A stretch of 64,000 bases of DNA from Macrothele yani (Eukaryota; Arthropoda; Arachnida; Araneae; Macrothelidae). The stretch's first letter is position 1; the number at the start of each line of letters is the position of its first letter. Below the pieces are notes generated by a model, which was given only the letters and a program-made list of their open reading frames with translations, ran no database searches and was not told where the DNA came from. The stretch spans positions 79,645,127 through 79,709,126 of the forward strand of contig CM077023.1 in the NCBI GenBank assembly GCA_039090855.1, read 5' to 3'. A program made the translations under genes and the position numbers. This document shows, one piece after another, positions 41,451 through 54,465 of the stretch.

Positions 41451-42678
41451 TACATTATATTGACAAAAGTCACCGGGCACCTAGAAGAGAAACACAATAT
41501 AGCATTTATTGGCATACATTAGTGCGGTGTCGGTTCACCTTTGGCCTTAATGCATGCACTGACCCTTCGAGACATGCTTTTGACAAGGTTTTGGAACACA
41601 GCGATAGATATGCACTTCCATTCAGTACATAATGCTGCCGCTAACTGTTGTTTGGTAGAAGGCCTTGGTTCCAAACTTCCTATGCGGCGCTCTAATTCAT
41701 CCCATAGGCGCTCTGTAGGACTGAGATCAGGGCTCTGTGCTAGCCAGTCCACACACGATACAGAATTACCGTCAAACCACGCCGTAAGAGTCCTTGCTTT
41801 ATGGCTCAATGCATTATCCTGCTGGTACCAACAAGGTTCGGCTCCATAGTATTGCCACAGAGTTGGTAGGGCATAATTGTGCAGAATATCGAGGTAGACG
41901 TGCTGGTTAACAGGTTTGTCCTTGATAACCAATGGGCCGGGACCATACCACGAAAAAACCCGCGCACGAGTACACTGCCAGTTCCAAACTTGACCGTAGG
42001 AAAAGTACACTGTGGTAATTAGAGTTCCCACGGCTGCCGCCATATCCACACACGGATATCAGACTTATGGATCATGTATCTGGATTCATCAGTCCATAGA
42101 ACCCGTTTCCGTTAATCAACGGCCCACGATAACTGTTCTTTACAGCATGCTAAACGACGAGTAGCATTCCGAATGGAGATGAAAGGCTTATGAGCAGTAG
42201 CACGACTACGGTAACCCATGGAATGAAATTCTATGCGAATGGTACGTGTACATACCGAGGTTCCAGCTTTTTTACTCACCTTGTACACTGAGGTCTCGTA
42301 CGGTACTCCGCCAATTAGCTGTAACGACTCTCCTGAGGCTTCGACGTTCTCTATCACGGATTTTCTTTGATCTGCCGGTATGTTTTGCTGCTTCAGGCAC
42401 GCCATGTGTCTTCCACTTATTCAGTACATCCAAAACATTTGACTTGGGTATGTTTAAACACCTCTCGGTTTCTCTTATGGACAACCCACTAATATAACAC
42501 CCAACAATATTTCCTTTCTCAAAGTCAGTTCTCTCCCGCCGCGACATTTCCACTGATCACGGTCAGCTGTAGGCTTGTTTTTATACCGTTTGCATCTGTA
42601 CCGCGCATCTTAACAACGCAGCGGATCCGTTCGTTTGCTTTTGAAGGTGTGCCCAGTGATTTTTGTCAATATAGTGTA
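41451..42678 (-). pseudogene. Tc1-like element family A, full length, transposase broken
   Basis: 1228 bp. Termini TACATTATATTGACAAAAGT and, reverse-complemented, TACACTATATTGACAAAAAT. The minus-strand transposase starts at ATG near 42553 (MEMSRRERTDFEKGNIVGCY), with the first HTH (IRETERCLNIPKSNVLDVLN). Frame breaks follow near 42290 and between 42110 and 42049, where the first catalytic D block is damaged. The second D (YQQDNALSHKAR) and E-region (SPDLSPTERLWDELE) remain in one frame to 41519. Same family as the copies at 3850, 47905 and 63531. Confidence 0.92.
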
Positions 42679-42681
42679 TAT

Positions 42682-43981
42682 ACAAAGGCCGTTCCATAAA
42701 AACTGAGAGTAATTTTTTTGAGTTGGCAACAGTGCTAAAGGGGGAAATAACCACTCCGACGATTAACTGAATTAGAAAGTATCTAGGGCAACAGTTATTA
42801 GCCGTGGCAGACGATTCTGGTTTTGTTATTGCGCAGTTGTTTAAGGTACGTCTGCATTTCGCCATACAGTTATGGAAGTGAGTGATTCATAGATAAGAAG
42901 TGAAAGGCGTTGTGCAATAAAGTTTTTCTATCGTTTGGGTAAAACGGCTCCAGAAACAGCTGATTGGGTGAGTCAGCGATTTTTAGACGGCACCATGATT
43001 TCAAAAAGGGTGTTTGTCGGCAGAACTCGCTCCTAGGCCTGGTCGATCTGAAAGTGCTTCTACGGAGCGTATTGTTAACACTGTTTTGGCAATCCTGCAA
43101 GAATATCGACGAATGACGCGTAAAGACATAGCGGCGCCAACTAATATTTTAAAAACATCCGCATTCTGCATTCTACGCGGCAAACTGCTGCTGCATCGTG
43201 TGTGTTCCAGATGGGTACCTCATCACGTGACCAGAGAACAATTGTATGCCAGAGTTTAGGTGTGTCATGAGTGGAAACAAATGATTTCAAAGGATCCGGA
43301 CTTTCTAAACACAGTAATAACTGCCGATGAAACATGGGTCCACTATTTCGACGCCCTCATGAAGCGCGCAACGAGTGTCTGGAAACACACAGGCTCGCCA
43401 CTTCCCAAAACAAGTCCGCCAAGCCAAATCAGCTGGGAAGGTGATGATGATAATTTTCTTTGATCATAAAGGTATAGTCTACCAGCATGCCGTTCCTCCA
43501 CAAATTACTGTCAATGCTGAGCATTATATTTGAGTCTTGAAGCGTCTGCGACGACATATATCGATTAAGCGACCGGAACTGGTTGGCAAGTGGACCCTGC
43601 ACCATGATAACGCCCGCCCACGTGTGGCTGCTTGTGTTCAACAGCTTCTTAGAAATGCAGTATTGAAATCATGCCACAGCCTGCCTACAGTCCTGACCTC
43701 GCCCAGTGCAATTTCTGGTTGTTTCCAACAATGCAGGAGAAGTTCCGTGGCGCAACATTCAACACAGATGATGACGTTATTCAAGCTGTACAGGGGTCGC
43801 TAAAGCAGCTTCCAAAAAATGCCTTCACCACATGCTTTGAAAAATGGACTGAACGATGGACTGTTGCATATCATCCGAGGGAAGATACTTTGAGAAAGAA
43901 TAACATATACTGTATTTTGCTGCACCTATATTTTTTCATTTTGTGTAATTTTACTCTCAGTTTTTATGGAACGGCCGTTGT
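42682..43981 (+). pseudogene. mariner-like element, full length, transposase broken
   Basis: 1.3 kb with 26-bp matching termini GGCCGTTCCATAAAAACTGA plus GAGTAA. The transposase starts near 42872 (MEVSDS) and has several stops and frameshifts. All three mariner aspartate blocks are recognisable: ADETWVHYFD (near 43330), LHHDNARPRVA (near 43595) and YSPDLAQCNFWLF (near 43690), i.e. a DD34D-type enzyme. Its left end lies four bases from the right end of the Tc1 at 41451-42678. Confidence 0.92.
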
Positions 43982-45468
43982 GCAAGGTGTTTCCAATATG
44001 CTGCTTGCCAAACGTTTTAGAAACACCGTGTGTAAATCATATCTGTACACGCAAGGCGTTTTGGTAACTTACAGAACACTTTGAAATATTCATTAGGTCT
44101 TTTCAATAAACCCAAAAGAGGAAAAAGGATGTGATACGAAGTGTCTAAAAACTGTAGTATACATGTTTGCAGTATATAGAAAGAATAAAGAATGTCAGTA
44201 TGTTTAGAAGTGACAAATAATGTTGGTTAATGACTCTTAAAATCGCGTTATGTACCATAACTTTCATCATTAGCCGATGTAATACACGAAGTTATGCGAA
44301 ACCTTTAATCAGTTTGAACTAAGGAATGTGTCGCTGGGAGATCTATCACTGATAGCAGGAATGAAGACACGATTCCTTCCTTCCTACCAATGATTCCAAA
44401 CATAAGACGTGTGTGAGAGTTCTCCCTTGGCGTCGCTTCTACTTCTCCCCCACCCCCTTCGTTCTTGTGCGTCTTATGATTCTTTTTGCCCCGTCATCTA
44501 TTGGTATTGTGGATTTTACGAGTTTCCATAACTTCCAATTTATCCGTTTCCTTCGCGTCGTCCAAGTCGTCGACGAATCTAGATTTGGCGTCTGCGGCAA
44601 ATACGAGTGTCGCGCACGGCATTAGTGCCGCACCAATTCCCGCATCTTTTCTCTCTTTGCGGATAGAGCTTCTCTTCATTTATCTTACTCCATCTTCCCC
44701 TTCCTACGAAAAGGAAGCGAAATTTTCGCTTTTGGGGTGCTCTTGCTATTTTGTGTGTGTGTGTGTGCGTGTGTGTGTGTGTGAGTGTGTGTGTCTGCCT
44801 TTCTTTTCCAAACTCCATCCTATCTTGATTCACGCTTTCTGGGCTTTTATGCTTAAGCTTGTTCAATTATAGGTGCTGCCTGTTTTATGGCACTGAATCG
44901 TGTGGAATTCCAAGATCTTTACTTTCGTTTTCTTTTTATCTCCTTTATTCCTCCTCTGAAAGACGGGAAGCTCTATGAAATGAAAGCTGTGAAAAGGGTT
45001 CCTTTTTATTATGCCAGTGATTTATGATTTGTCCCGCTTTCTTGGTGCAAGTGTGTTCTGCATTTATTATGCCCCGAGCTGAAGTTTTTGAGCTAGATGG
45101 AAGTTACTTTATAAAATAATAAACATCACCCTTCTATAGTTTGAGCAAAACTTTAGGAACTCTGTGTGTACATCATAACGTTATTATGCAACAGCTTAGG
45201 TTCGACGCGTTTCTGAAAAAAAAAAAGGACGGTAAAGAGGAGAAAGACTCGTCAGTTTTCAACACATATTTCTTCTGACGTCAGTGCAATAAGTACTTTC
45301 AGTGGCAATGAGATTATTACGGTTTTCTTAATTTTTACAGCCTTTGCCTGCTGTTACAGTTCTTTTTTATCTGTTCGTTATTTTTGTTCTCTTTCTTTAA
45401 ATGGAACTATTTGGAACAAGTTTTGCTTTTTTCTTACATTTTGTTTAAAATTTTTTCTTCCTGTTTAC
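43982..45468. other. unassigned sequence with a GT microsatellite
   Basis: (GT)n with interruptions at 44751-44797. Frames across it are low-complexity. No gene or transposon recognised. Confidence 0.5.
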
Positions 45469-45472
45469 TTAA

Positions 45473-46006
45473 CCTTTTAACCGGCTGGAATGAATTAACT
45501 CGTGTTTAGCAAAATGGGTTGAATTCAGCTCGAACGAATAACACTGTCTAGGAAGCGGGCCAAACACGGTTAAAACGAGTGAGCCGGCTCATGAGAAAGC
45601 GTTGGTTTTCACTTAGCTTAATCAAATTGGTCCTTTAAGGGGATGATTTGCACTTATTCCATCTGATTAATTATTTGCTAAAAGGGCTATAAAAATGGCG
45701 ACGAACCTAAGAAAGGAGGGAGAAGATGCTTCAGTCAATTGTTTCTACCCCGTGGCATGATGTCCGTGTCAGAGGACAAAGCCATCTCCGTCATGCCTTG
45801 GGTCATGGAGCAGAGAATAAAAGACTAGGTGAGATTGCTTATCAGCTGTGTTAGGTCTACGGTCGGTACACCTGAGGTAGGAGGGGGGGGGAGAATTGTT
45901 TTGCCGTAGCTTTCGTAAAACCCGACCGCTATGTGAATATTTATGTTTCGGGAGCGCAGAAGAGTTTGGGCACCATTTAGTTCAAGTACATCGACCGCTT
46001 AAAAGG
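45473..46006. mobile_element. piggyBac-like MITE candidate, 534 bp
   Basis: Flanked by TTAA (45469-45472 and 46007-46010). Inverted termini CCTTTTAACCGGCTGG and, reverse-complemented, CCTTTTAAGCGGTCG. TTAA duplication plus a CC-initial, T-rich terminus is the piggyBac pattern. TIRs are short (about 12 of 15 matching) and there is no transposase. A G-run lies at 45884. Confidence 0.65.
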
Positions 46007-46499
46007 TTAAAGACTTCTAATTTCCCTGATTCCAGAAGTTACTGGACCTCTTTAGAATAATATTTTTTTAATAAATATGAATTACGCCCGTGCCAGGTCA
46101 TCGTTTCCGATATGACATAGCATGGGTGTAGACTTATCCCAAAATTTGGAAAAGACGGTTATGATTAAGCGAAATATTACACACATACACACACACAAGT
46201 GATTTCTCTCTGAAAATTAAATTATTTTTCACTGTGAAGAATTGCCGTAATCACTATAATTTTAATAAGAAATCAATGCGATATTTTGTTTCATTCAGAC
46301 AACTAAAGAGTATTAGTGCTTGAACATCAAGGTAACTTCTAGATTAAACAGTTCCAAATGTTAACAATCTCCTGTCATTATGGCTAACAAACTGTTGATA
46401 TATTTCTACTGTAGTTAACATATCCAGTTTTTATTGACGTGTATGACAAACAGATATATTTTACTCAGTCTCTTTTTGCGTTATAGTAGATCCACAATT

Positions 46500-46858
46500 T
46501 CATTTGGGGGTAATTCCCAAGTGAAGAGACGGAGTTAGAAATGTACTTAAAGAACAGGAATAACAGAAATTATGAAAATAATAAAAGAATCAAAGTGGAG
46601 ATGGTCTGAACATGTTTGAAGACAGAAAAATGAAAGATGGACACGATTAATAATAGAATAGCAACCGAGAGATGGAAAGAGACGAAGGGGGCGCCTGAGA
46701 ACAAGATGGGGAGATAACCTTCAGAAATTTAGAGGTGCTAAATGGTGGACTGAGGCTAAGGATCGAGTAAGTTGGAAAAGACTGGCGGAGGCCTATACCC
46801 TGCAGTGGGTGCCAACAGGCTGAGAAGAAGAAGAAGAAGAAGAAGTAGAAGAAGTAGA
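46500..46858 (+). mobile_element. LINE 3' end with (GAA)n tail
   Basis: Frame pieces SKWRWSEHV, PRDGKRRRGRLRTRWGD, WKRLAEAYTLQWV match the C-terminus of RTE-like endonuclease-RT proteins, a subfamily different from the (ATG)n-tailed one. Ends in GAAGAAGAAGAAGAAGAAG. 5'-truncated near 46500. Confidence 0.82.
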
Positions 46859-47904
46859 GCTACAATAATATAAAGATGTAATGATAATTGAACAGTTATG
46901 GCGCAATTATGTAATTACTGGTTATGGAAAAGGAGAGGCCATCGAATGACTGGCATGTCATAAAGTAAGAGCCACAGCAAAATGGATGAGCCGACGCTTC
47001 AAACTTTACCACCCCTAAGGAGAGTGAAAATGACAGCTGCTACCTGCGGTTATTTAATTTTTTTCTATGGTCATTTCCATATTTTATGGTGGTTTGAAAT
47101 ATTTGTGTTAGTGCAGTTAGTGCTAAAAAATCGCAATTTAATATAAGACATGACGTCAAATAGTCGTGGTAGTGTCAAATGTCAATTATGTGTCACATTA
47201 GAAAAATATTTTAAATGGAAGTCGAAATTTAAGGCATCGTATGACGTTTTAGTAGTAATTTTAACACCAAATGTAAAAAACCGCAACCTTCACGTTCCAC
47301 AATGTCGTAGTTGACTTGACTTGAGTCTCCTCCTTTTTCATTTTTTCTGTTTTTATGAATGGAGAGTTAATAAGCAGAAGTTACAGTGCATAGCATCATG
47401 ATAAAAATTGTTCTCCCTTACTAACAACACACAGAAAACCCTAAAGCAATTGCTTTCCCCGCGTAAATACCAAGAGGTGTTAATGTTCAGAAAAAAATGT
47501 AACAAGTAGTAGGCAAAGAGACTCGTGTATCATTTAGTTGGACGGGAAATGGGTGATAGGTGATTGTTCTCATGGTGAGACAAGGGCTGACAGCTCTTCG
47601 GAACAGTGTCCATGATACTACCAGCAGGAGATACATTGGGCTACCAATTCTCATCTTTGGAAATTAGCTAAACAGAATTAGCAAACTCCTGGTTTTTAAT
47701 CAAGCGAATTGCTCACTTCTGCAGATTTGGGATTGTTCTCAAATACAGAGGCAATACTCTAGGAATGGGCGCACTTGCGATTTATGCATCGTCAAAATTT
47801 CTTTAGGGAAAAAATATCTACTAGCGCGAAAGATAAATCCTATAGTTTTCGAAGCAGTTTAGGGCTGCAAGAAGTTTAGCGATGCCCGGGAAAGTTGGAG
47901 GAAA
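46859..47904. other. unassigned sequence
   Basis: No recognised element or gene. Confidence 0.45.
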
Positions 47905-49149
47905 TACACTACATCGACAAAAGTCACTGGACACCTAGAAGAGAAACACAACATAGCATTTATTGACATACATTAGTACGGTGTCGATCCACCTTTGGCC
48001 TTAATGCATGCACTGACACTTCGAGAGATGCTTTCGACAAGATTTTGGAACACAGTGGCAGTTACGCGCTTCCATTCAGTACATGATGCTGCCGCTAATT
48101 GTTGCTTAGTAGTAGGCCTTGGTTCCAACTTCCTATGCGGCACTCTAATTCATCCCATAGGTGCTCTATGGGATTAAGATGAGAGCTTTGTGGTTGCCAG
48201 TACACACACGATCCGGAATTATCATCAAACCACGCAGTAATAGTCCTTGCTTTATGGCTCGGTGCATTATCCTGCTGGTACCAACAAGGCTCGGTTCCAC
48301 AATTTTGCCACAGAGTTCATAGGGCATAATTGTCCAGAATATCGAAGTAAACGTGCTGGTTAACAGGTTTGTCCACTATAACCAATGGGCCGGCACCATA
48401 CCACGAAAAACACCCTACACGAGTACACTGCCAGCTCCAAACTTGTTCGTAGCTACAGTACACTGTGGTAAATAGCGTTCTCCGGCTGCCGCCATACCCA
48501 CACACGGTCAGCAGACTGATGGATTGTGTATCTCGATTCATCAGTCCATAGGACCTGTTTTCATTGATCTACGGCCCACAATGAATGCTCTTTACACCAT
48601 ACTAAACGACGAGCAGCATTCCGAGTGGAGATAAGAGGCTTATAAGCAGCCGCACGACCACGGTAACCCATGGAATGAAGTTCTATGCGAATGGTACGTG
48701 CACATACCGAGGCTCCAGCTTTTTTACTCACCTGTACACTGAGGTCTCGTACGGTACTCCGCCAATTAGCTGTAACGACTCTCCTGAGGCTTCGACGTTC
48801 TCTATCACGGATTTTCTTTGATCTGCCGGTACGTTTTGCTGCTTCAGGCACGCCATGTGTCTTCCACTTATTCAGTACATCCAAAACATTTGACTTGGGT
48901 ATGTTTAAACACCTCTCGGTTTCTCTTATGGACAACCCACTAATATAACACCCAACAATATTTCCTTTCTCAAAGTCATTTCTCTCTCGCCGCGACATTT
49001 TCACTCAACTACACAGTGTGATATGATCGGGGTCAGCTGCAGGCTTGTTTTTATACAGTTTGCAGCTGTACCGCACATCTTAACCCCGTAGCGCATCCGT
49101 TCATTTGCTTTTGAAGGGGTTGACCAGTGACTTTTTTCAATATAGTGTA
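47905..49149 (-). pseudogene. Tc1-like element family A, full length, transposase broken
   Basis: 1245 bp. Termini TACACTACATCGACAAAAGT and, reverse-complemented, TACACTATATTGAAAAAAGT. The minus-strand N-terminal half is intact for 147 codons from ATG 49004: both HTH modules (IRETERCLNIPKSNVLDVLN; KKAGASVCARTIRIELHSMG) and the linker RSKKIRDRERRSLRRV. It stops at 48561. The core is then broken by several frameshifts (FSWYGAGPLVIVDKPVNQHV near 48400; C-terminal ACIKAKG region near 48000). Confidence 0.92.
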
Positions 49150-50444
49150 TATGTCATTTGTGTTACATTGAAACAAGTTCTTAATTCGGCACACCAATTC
49201 AACAACATGCTCTCCATTTTGCTGAAAACGGTCCGAAATCTTACTAGTATATTCCACTGCATTGTGAACAACAGAGCCTATATATTGCTTCGCTATAAGA
49301 AAATAAAATTTACTAGCGCGTCGAGGGGACTTGAATACAAATGCTGGTTTGAATTAATTCAGGAATATCCCTAGAGGACTTATGTGAGTGAGGTACAGGT
49401 CGGTTTTGGGCTGGAAATCTAAGCCCTTTTCAGCGTCTTTTTAAAATAGACAGATGTCAGACTCAAAATTCTCCTTTTCTAGAAAACAAATGCAGTTTGC
49501 ATGAGATATCACTTAAGTAGCAGAACGTACACTTCCTTTTACTGTTTTCAAACCTCTAGAAGTTCATGGGATTAGAGGGAGTACATGAGCAGTTTTAGGT
49601 ATGTGCATTGATATGCTTGGTTTTGATTCTTGTTCTCCTGTTGGTATGAAATAGCAATATTTATTCATCATAAATGTCCCCATTTGTTTTATTCTCACGT
49701 TTCGAATTTAGAATGTGTGTATTTAGTTCCCTTCACAGTGCAATCAGAGTTGTTTCTGTTTCCAAATCTCTCACATTGTTAAGTTTTGCATGACAAATTT
49801 GTTTTTGTTTTTCCAGTTTCTCATGTGACGTATACTCTAATTTCATTTTCCTATTTAGTTTCTTTCTCTTTGTAAATTTGAGTTCTTTCTCCTTAGCATT
49901 TTTCAAACTTAAAGTTATATCTTCTCTTTCGCAAGAGTATGGTTGGCAATACCTTTGATGTCGGAACGCATGACCTGTGTATGCGTCCGATGAGAACTGA
50001 ACGTTATATAATGTTTGAGCAGAAGCAGTGTGTGAAGATGATGATAGTATGATGATATAATATTAGTTGCGGAAGTTGAAGTACTTGAAGTTGTGATTTC
50101 TTGACGTCTCCGTGTTTAATATTTAGAGTTGGTGTTTTTGTTTTTCGTTAAACATTCTCTAACATGTAATTGGATTTTTTCACTAATATTGTTGAAGATT
50201 GAGTCGTGCTAAAGAAGTTTTTGCTGAATAAAGACTAATAGTAAGTAACTTTTTATGAAGTTTTTTGAGTGACTCCTGATTCGCTTAAAAGTGAAGTCAT
50301 TAAGAACTGATTTGCGTAGTGTTCAGATACCTATACTTAAAGAATATTACACTCGTGACATAGAGATTTTTGTGTCGGAAAACAGAAACATTGAAATGAG
50401 GAATGGAATACTTTGTTTGAGAAGCACTGAGAGCAAAGTACAGA
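49150..50444. other. unassigned sequence
   Basis: No recognised element or gene. Confidence 0.45.
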
Positions 50445-50606
50445 AGAATTACGGGGTTTTCCCTAAAGGGTGTACTCATTGCATTTGGATCACCGTCTGA
50501 ACGTGGTTCCCGAACCACGACAAGTGTTTAGTGGCAGCGGGACACCATCTTAGAATACTCCGTCCCCAAGTCACACGCCTTAGTCACTAGGCCACCAGCG
50601 GCCCCA
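50445..50606 (-). mobile_element. tRNA-derived SINE of a third family (relic)
   Basis: The minus-strand head GGGGCCGCTGGTGGCCTAGT has a clean box A (TGGCCTAGTGAC). The box B region near 50505 is GGTTCGGGAACC. The body is unlike the GTCGTTAAACC family. No target duplication identified. Confidence 0.6.
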
Positions 50607-51070
50607 AAACGTGTTCCATGAATTTTTATGTCGAGTATGTAATTGTATCAAACATTACTCCCGGTTCAACCTTAAAATATTCGGGCACTATGATTGTGCT
50701 AAATGAATGCATTTTCCTGGAAATGCGAAGATCGAAACACGGCATCAACAAAATCTCAAACTGTAAGATGGTAAGAGCCAACAGGAAGAACATCGCAAAG
50801 GTGCAAATGTGAAGTGTTTTTCGCGCTAAAAACCTGATGATGAAATTCCAGCAATTATTTCTGTATGATTCAGACTTTGAAGAGGTTTCTCATTTAGAAG
50901 CAGAAGATTTGACACACAGTGTGCAGTTTTGGAAAAGTAATAAATAATATTCTTGCACCTAACTGTGGTATGACAAAAATAAACAAACAATAAGATCCTG
51001 CTTTCTGGTGAGATAAAATTGCTGAGGAAATCCGTAAGTGTTTTATTACTCCCCCGTTAAAGCAGCTATA
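50607..51070. other. unassigned sequence
   Basis: No recognised element or gene. Confidence 0.45.
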
Positions 51071-51290
51071 CTAGGAATAACTTAAGGTTTTCCGGATCTC
51101 CGAGCGATAAGGATGCTAGATGTTCCAGCCAAGGACTAGAGCTCGAATGCTGGGTGTGACATAGGTATTGTGCGTAAATTTTCATTCCAGTTCTCTCATT
51201 TTCCGATAGCCAGTAGCTCAAAGTCAGAGATGAACAACCGCTTTCAACTATGGGTCTTCACTATTTACTTAGAGTCGTTAAACTAAGAAA
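51071..51290 (+). mobile_element. old tRNA-derived SINE relic
   Basis: Degenerate head (CCGGATCTCCGAGCGATAAG; box B-like AGAGCTCGAATGCTG), body ATTCCAGTTCTCTC, and tail AGTCGTTAAACTAAGAAA, matching the older SINE variant at 14835-15400. Confidence 0.6.
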
Positions 51291-51860
51291 TTACAAAGAT
51301 CACTTGTTTCTATTTGAAGAAACAGCACAAATGACTTTCTAAGATTGGCTCATTTATGTTTCTTCTGAAATATCACTTTTTCTGATAAATCTACTGATTC
51401 TACATATGTATTCAACATTACTGCCAGTGGCTCGTTCAGTTTCTCAGAATGGGTGCACATCAGTGAAAGCATTATCCAACACGACTCTTCCAATCTAAGA
51501 CAGCTGCCAAACAGCTGTTGATACGGTATATAGTTTCTTCATTACTCGACAATAGCTTAATTTCACAGAACGAGTGTGAACGGAAACCCTGACAATATGT
51601 TTCTGATGTTGCAAAGAATGCGTTATGAAATTGCAATATTTCCGAGTCACACATAACAGATTTCTCCCAAACTGATTAACTAGAATGTACCAATAAAAAC
51701 GTCTTTGAAAATTGCGAACCAAAGGAATGGCTCTTTACTTTCAACTCACTCCATTTAGATAATACTAAAGCATAAGAAACACACTGGAATTACATTTCTG
51801 AAAGAATATTGAGGTCAGAGTCACAATAATGTAACCGATAACCGATACCTTAGAGTATTT
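51291..51860. other. unassigned sequence
   Basis: No recognised element or gene. Confidence 0.45.
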
Positions 51861-51861
51861 T

Positions 51862-52082
51862 CCTTTTGTTTGGAAGTTTAACTACCATCGTGAGCAACTC
51901 GATGAGCTGCAAGCAGTCGCCCATCCCTAATTTAGGGTCACTGGTTCCAAGAAAGGGCGAGAGCCAGTGCCGTAAGACAAACACAACATCTATGCCACAC
52001 CGCACCGGAATTCGAACCCGGACCCGTTCGGACGAATAATCAGTAACTTGCGCTTAGACAACTGCGCCACTCGGACGGCCAA
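51862..52082 (-). mobile_element. tRNA-derived SINE
   Basis: Minus strand: head GGCCGTCCGAGTGGCGCAGT, box B GGTTCGAATTCC, full body, end CACGATGGTAGTTAAACTTC. About 10 percent diverged from the 38-kb copies by eye. Confidence 0.87.
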
Positions 52083-53090
52083 ACTAGAGTCCAACTACGT
52101 CAGAAAATTGAATTTTCCACGAGAACATATTCCATTGTGGCTTTTACACAAAATTCCATAGATATAAAAAAGCATAGGTACTCGCACCAAAGAAAGGTCT
52201 CTCTTTAACGCCTTACAAAAACTCTATTCGTTGTTTGTACTTTCTAATAAATTCATCTGTGGGATTTTCGACAGATTTCTAAAGTCATCTAAACAGAAAA
52301 GACTGTTAAAATGTTTAACCTATAAAGTCCTTATCGAAGAAATACAGGAAAATAAAAATGAAAATGTTTGTCTGTCAAAAAAATTATTATTATTCTTTAA
52401 CAAGCCATGATGTTTTTTAATGCAGATGAATGAAACAGACCTGCATACAGAATGTTGGTTGCCATATGCGAAAACTGAAACAGTGGCAATTAGAAATGCC
52501 AAAATGCTGACTGTACCTTTATTAAAAAGCTCGAAGTACCAGCCTACATTTAACCGGATGCGATGAATTTGTAAGACAGGATTTTGATATTTGTTAAAAA
52601 TAACAAAAAGAAATTCGCATGAAACATTGGTGGCAATATAGTTTCTTTAATGCTCGAATAAAACGAAATGCCTGTACGTAACTTGATTGATGACCATAAC
52701 AAAGAAAACGTTAAGACTTCGTAACAGCGTCGAATTCATGATTGGATTCTTTTGCATCACTGGCAATGCTTGGACGCAAAACTGATGATAATCTGCATAC
52801 CTTGTAATGAAGAGGATTATGAACTAAAAAGTAAAACAGAAAATTCATCAGCAATAGTTGTTAAACAGCTAATACTCCTACTCTGATGTGCATTTGTAAA
52901 GATAACCTTGTTCGGTGTTTTATGAAAGTGTTTGAAAATTTTCTGACAATTTCTTAGAAAATGAAGCTGTTCAGATCATGTTAAAGTAATTGATTTAACT
53001 TAACCTTGATGATAACTTTCTGAATACTGAAACACAGCTTTAGATTTTCATAGCATTGTACGTTTTTTATCTGTCCAAGAGAGACGTAAT
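52083..53090. other. unassigned AT-rich sequence
   Basis: No recognised element or gene. Confidence 0.45.
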
Positions 53091-53093
53091 TTT

Positions 53094-53290
53094 TCGGAAT
53101 TTACCCATCATCATGAGCAATTCGCAAGGCTATAAGTCACCCTTCCTTAATTTAACACCAGTGGTTCTAGGAAAGGAGTAGCAATAGCGCCTTCAGGCAA
53201 ACACTGACCTATATCCTATTCGGGATCCAAACCAGGACCCAGCTTGAGCGAACGGAAGGAGCCATCTCTTCAGACCACTTGGCTTTGAGG
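53094..53290 (-). mobile_element. tRNA-derived SINE, old copy
   Basis: Family landmarks on the minus strand (AACCACTGGTGTTAAATTAA, TCATGATGATGGGTAAATTC) with strongly diverged tRNA head. Confidence 0.72.
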
Positions 53291-53938
53291 AGACGGCACT
53301 AAAATAAACTTTAACAAAGAGACTAAAGTTTCTAAAGTAATCGTGGAAGTAAACGAAAATGGCACAATTAGCATATCTTTCTTGAAAGTGATGGGATATT
53401 TTCAGCTAATTATTTCATTATCTGACTATATGTTTAAAAGGAATCTTAAAAAAAAACCTAGTAAAAATGGGCAGTAATTAAAACGGAAAAAAAATGTTAG
53501 ATTAATGCATGGCTTAAAAGATAAATACAAATATAAATACAAGAGTTTCTGCACTAATTGTGTATCAGTCGACTGCTAATTTTTTTATTCCTACCATAGC
53601 ATGGCAAGAAGTAAGGGTTTTTTTACAAAGTTCTCTATTTAATAATTCTGTTTTCTAAGATTTACCGTTTTAAATGGCGAAAGCAGATTTGAATTGGAAA
53701 CTACTGTATTATCTCATTGGCAGGTCAAAAGGAATATTAATTTATTTAATCTTTTGAAAATGTTTCTTCTGGGGGCCAGCTGCAGATGTAGTTTTAAGGA
53801 TGCTTCTACCCTGTTCTTAACGTGTGAAGTCAGCCGCGATAATTTCAGCGCCTCTCACCTGAATAATCACCTTGAAGTTGAGTGTCTGGTTATTATATAT
53901 GGCAAACCCTGAAAAACAAAAACAAAAAAACTCATACG
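53291..53938. other. unassigned sequence
   Basis: No recognised element or gene. Confidence 0.45.
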
Positions 53939-53939
53939 G

Positions 53940-54115
53940 TTTTTTTTTGTTTTTTGTTTTTTCTTGGGGGTTTAACGACCATCGTGAGCAACTCGATGGG
54001 CTATAAGCAGTCGCCTGTCCATAATTTAGGGTCACTGGTTCCAGGACCGTCACTCAAACCAGGACCCATTTCGGACGAACGGTCATAAGCCAGCGTTTAA
54101 ACCACTGCGCTCCTG
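53940..54115 (-). mobile_element. tRNA-derived SINE, internally deleted
   Basis: Tail and body (TTTAACGACCATCGTGAGCA; AATTTAGGGTCACTGGTTCC, plus-strand reading), then a deletion of about 45 bp to the tRNA region (CGGACGAACGGTCATAAGCC, ACCACTGCGC). Confidence 0.85.
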
Positions 54116-54465
54116 CATATTTCCTGCAGTGGTCTTTTTTAATCTTTTAGTCGTAGTCTCCTTCCATTAATAATACCAAATGGCAACTCTTCGGAACTAT
54201 GCGGTGTGCAAATCAAAGAGCGTATGGCTGTTCGAAATAAATTTTGTTCTAGCTTTATAAACTGCTTCAAGTTGAAAGTTTAGAAAGCGTCTGAATAAAT
54301 CATTTGGTTCTTCAACTCTCAAGGAATTTTCAAAAGCTTTCAGTCATCCTCTTGTATAACTCCTGTCCGATTTTTCTGCAAGATTTCAAATGTCAGAAAA
54401 GTCTCTTAAAATATCTCTACGTCTTTACAAAGCTTACGAAATTCTAAAAAATTTCTTTAGCAATT
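54116..54465. other. unassigned sequence
   Basis: No recognised element or gene. Confidence 0.45.

Noticed and set aside
43990..44030. GGTGTTTC to GAAACACC inverted repeat beside the mariner
   Set aside because: Only 8 bp with no flanking duplication; expected by chance.
44486..44872. Protein with valine/cysteine repeat
   Set aside because: It is a frame through a GT microsatellite, with no other support.
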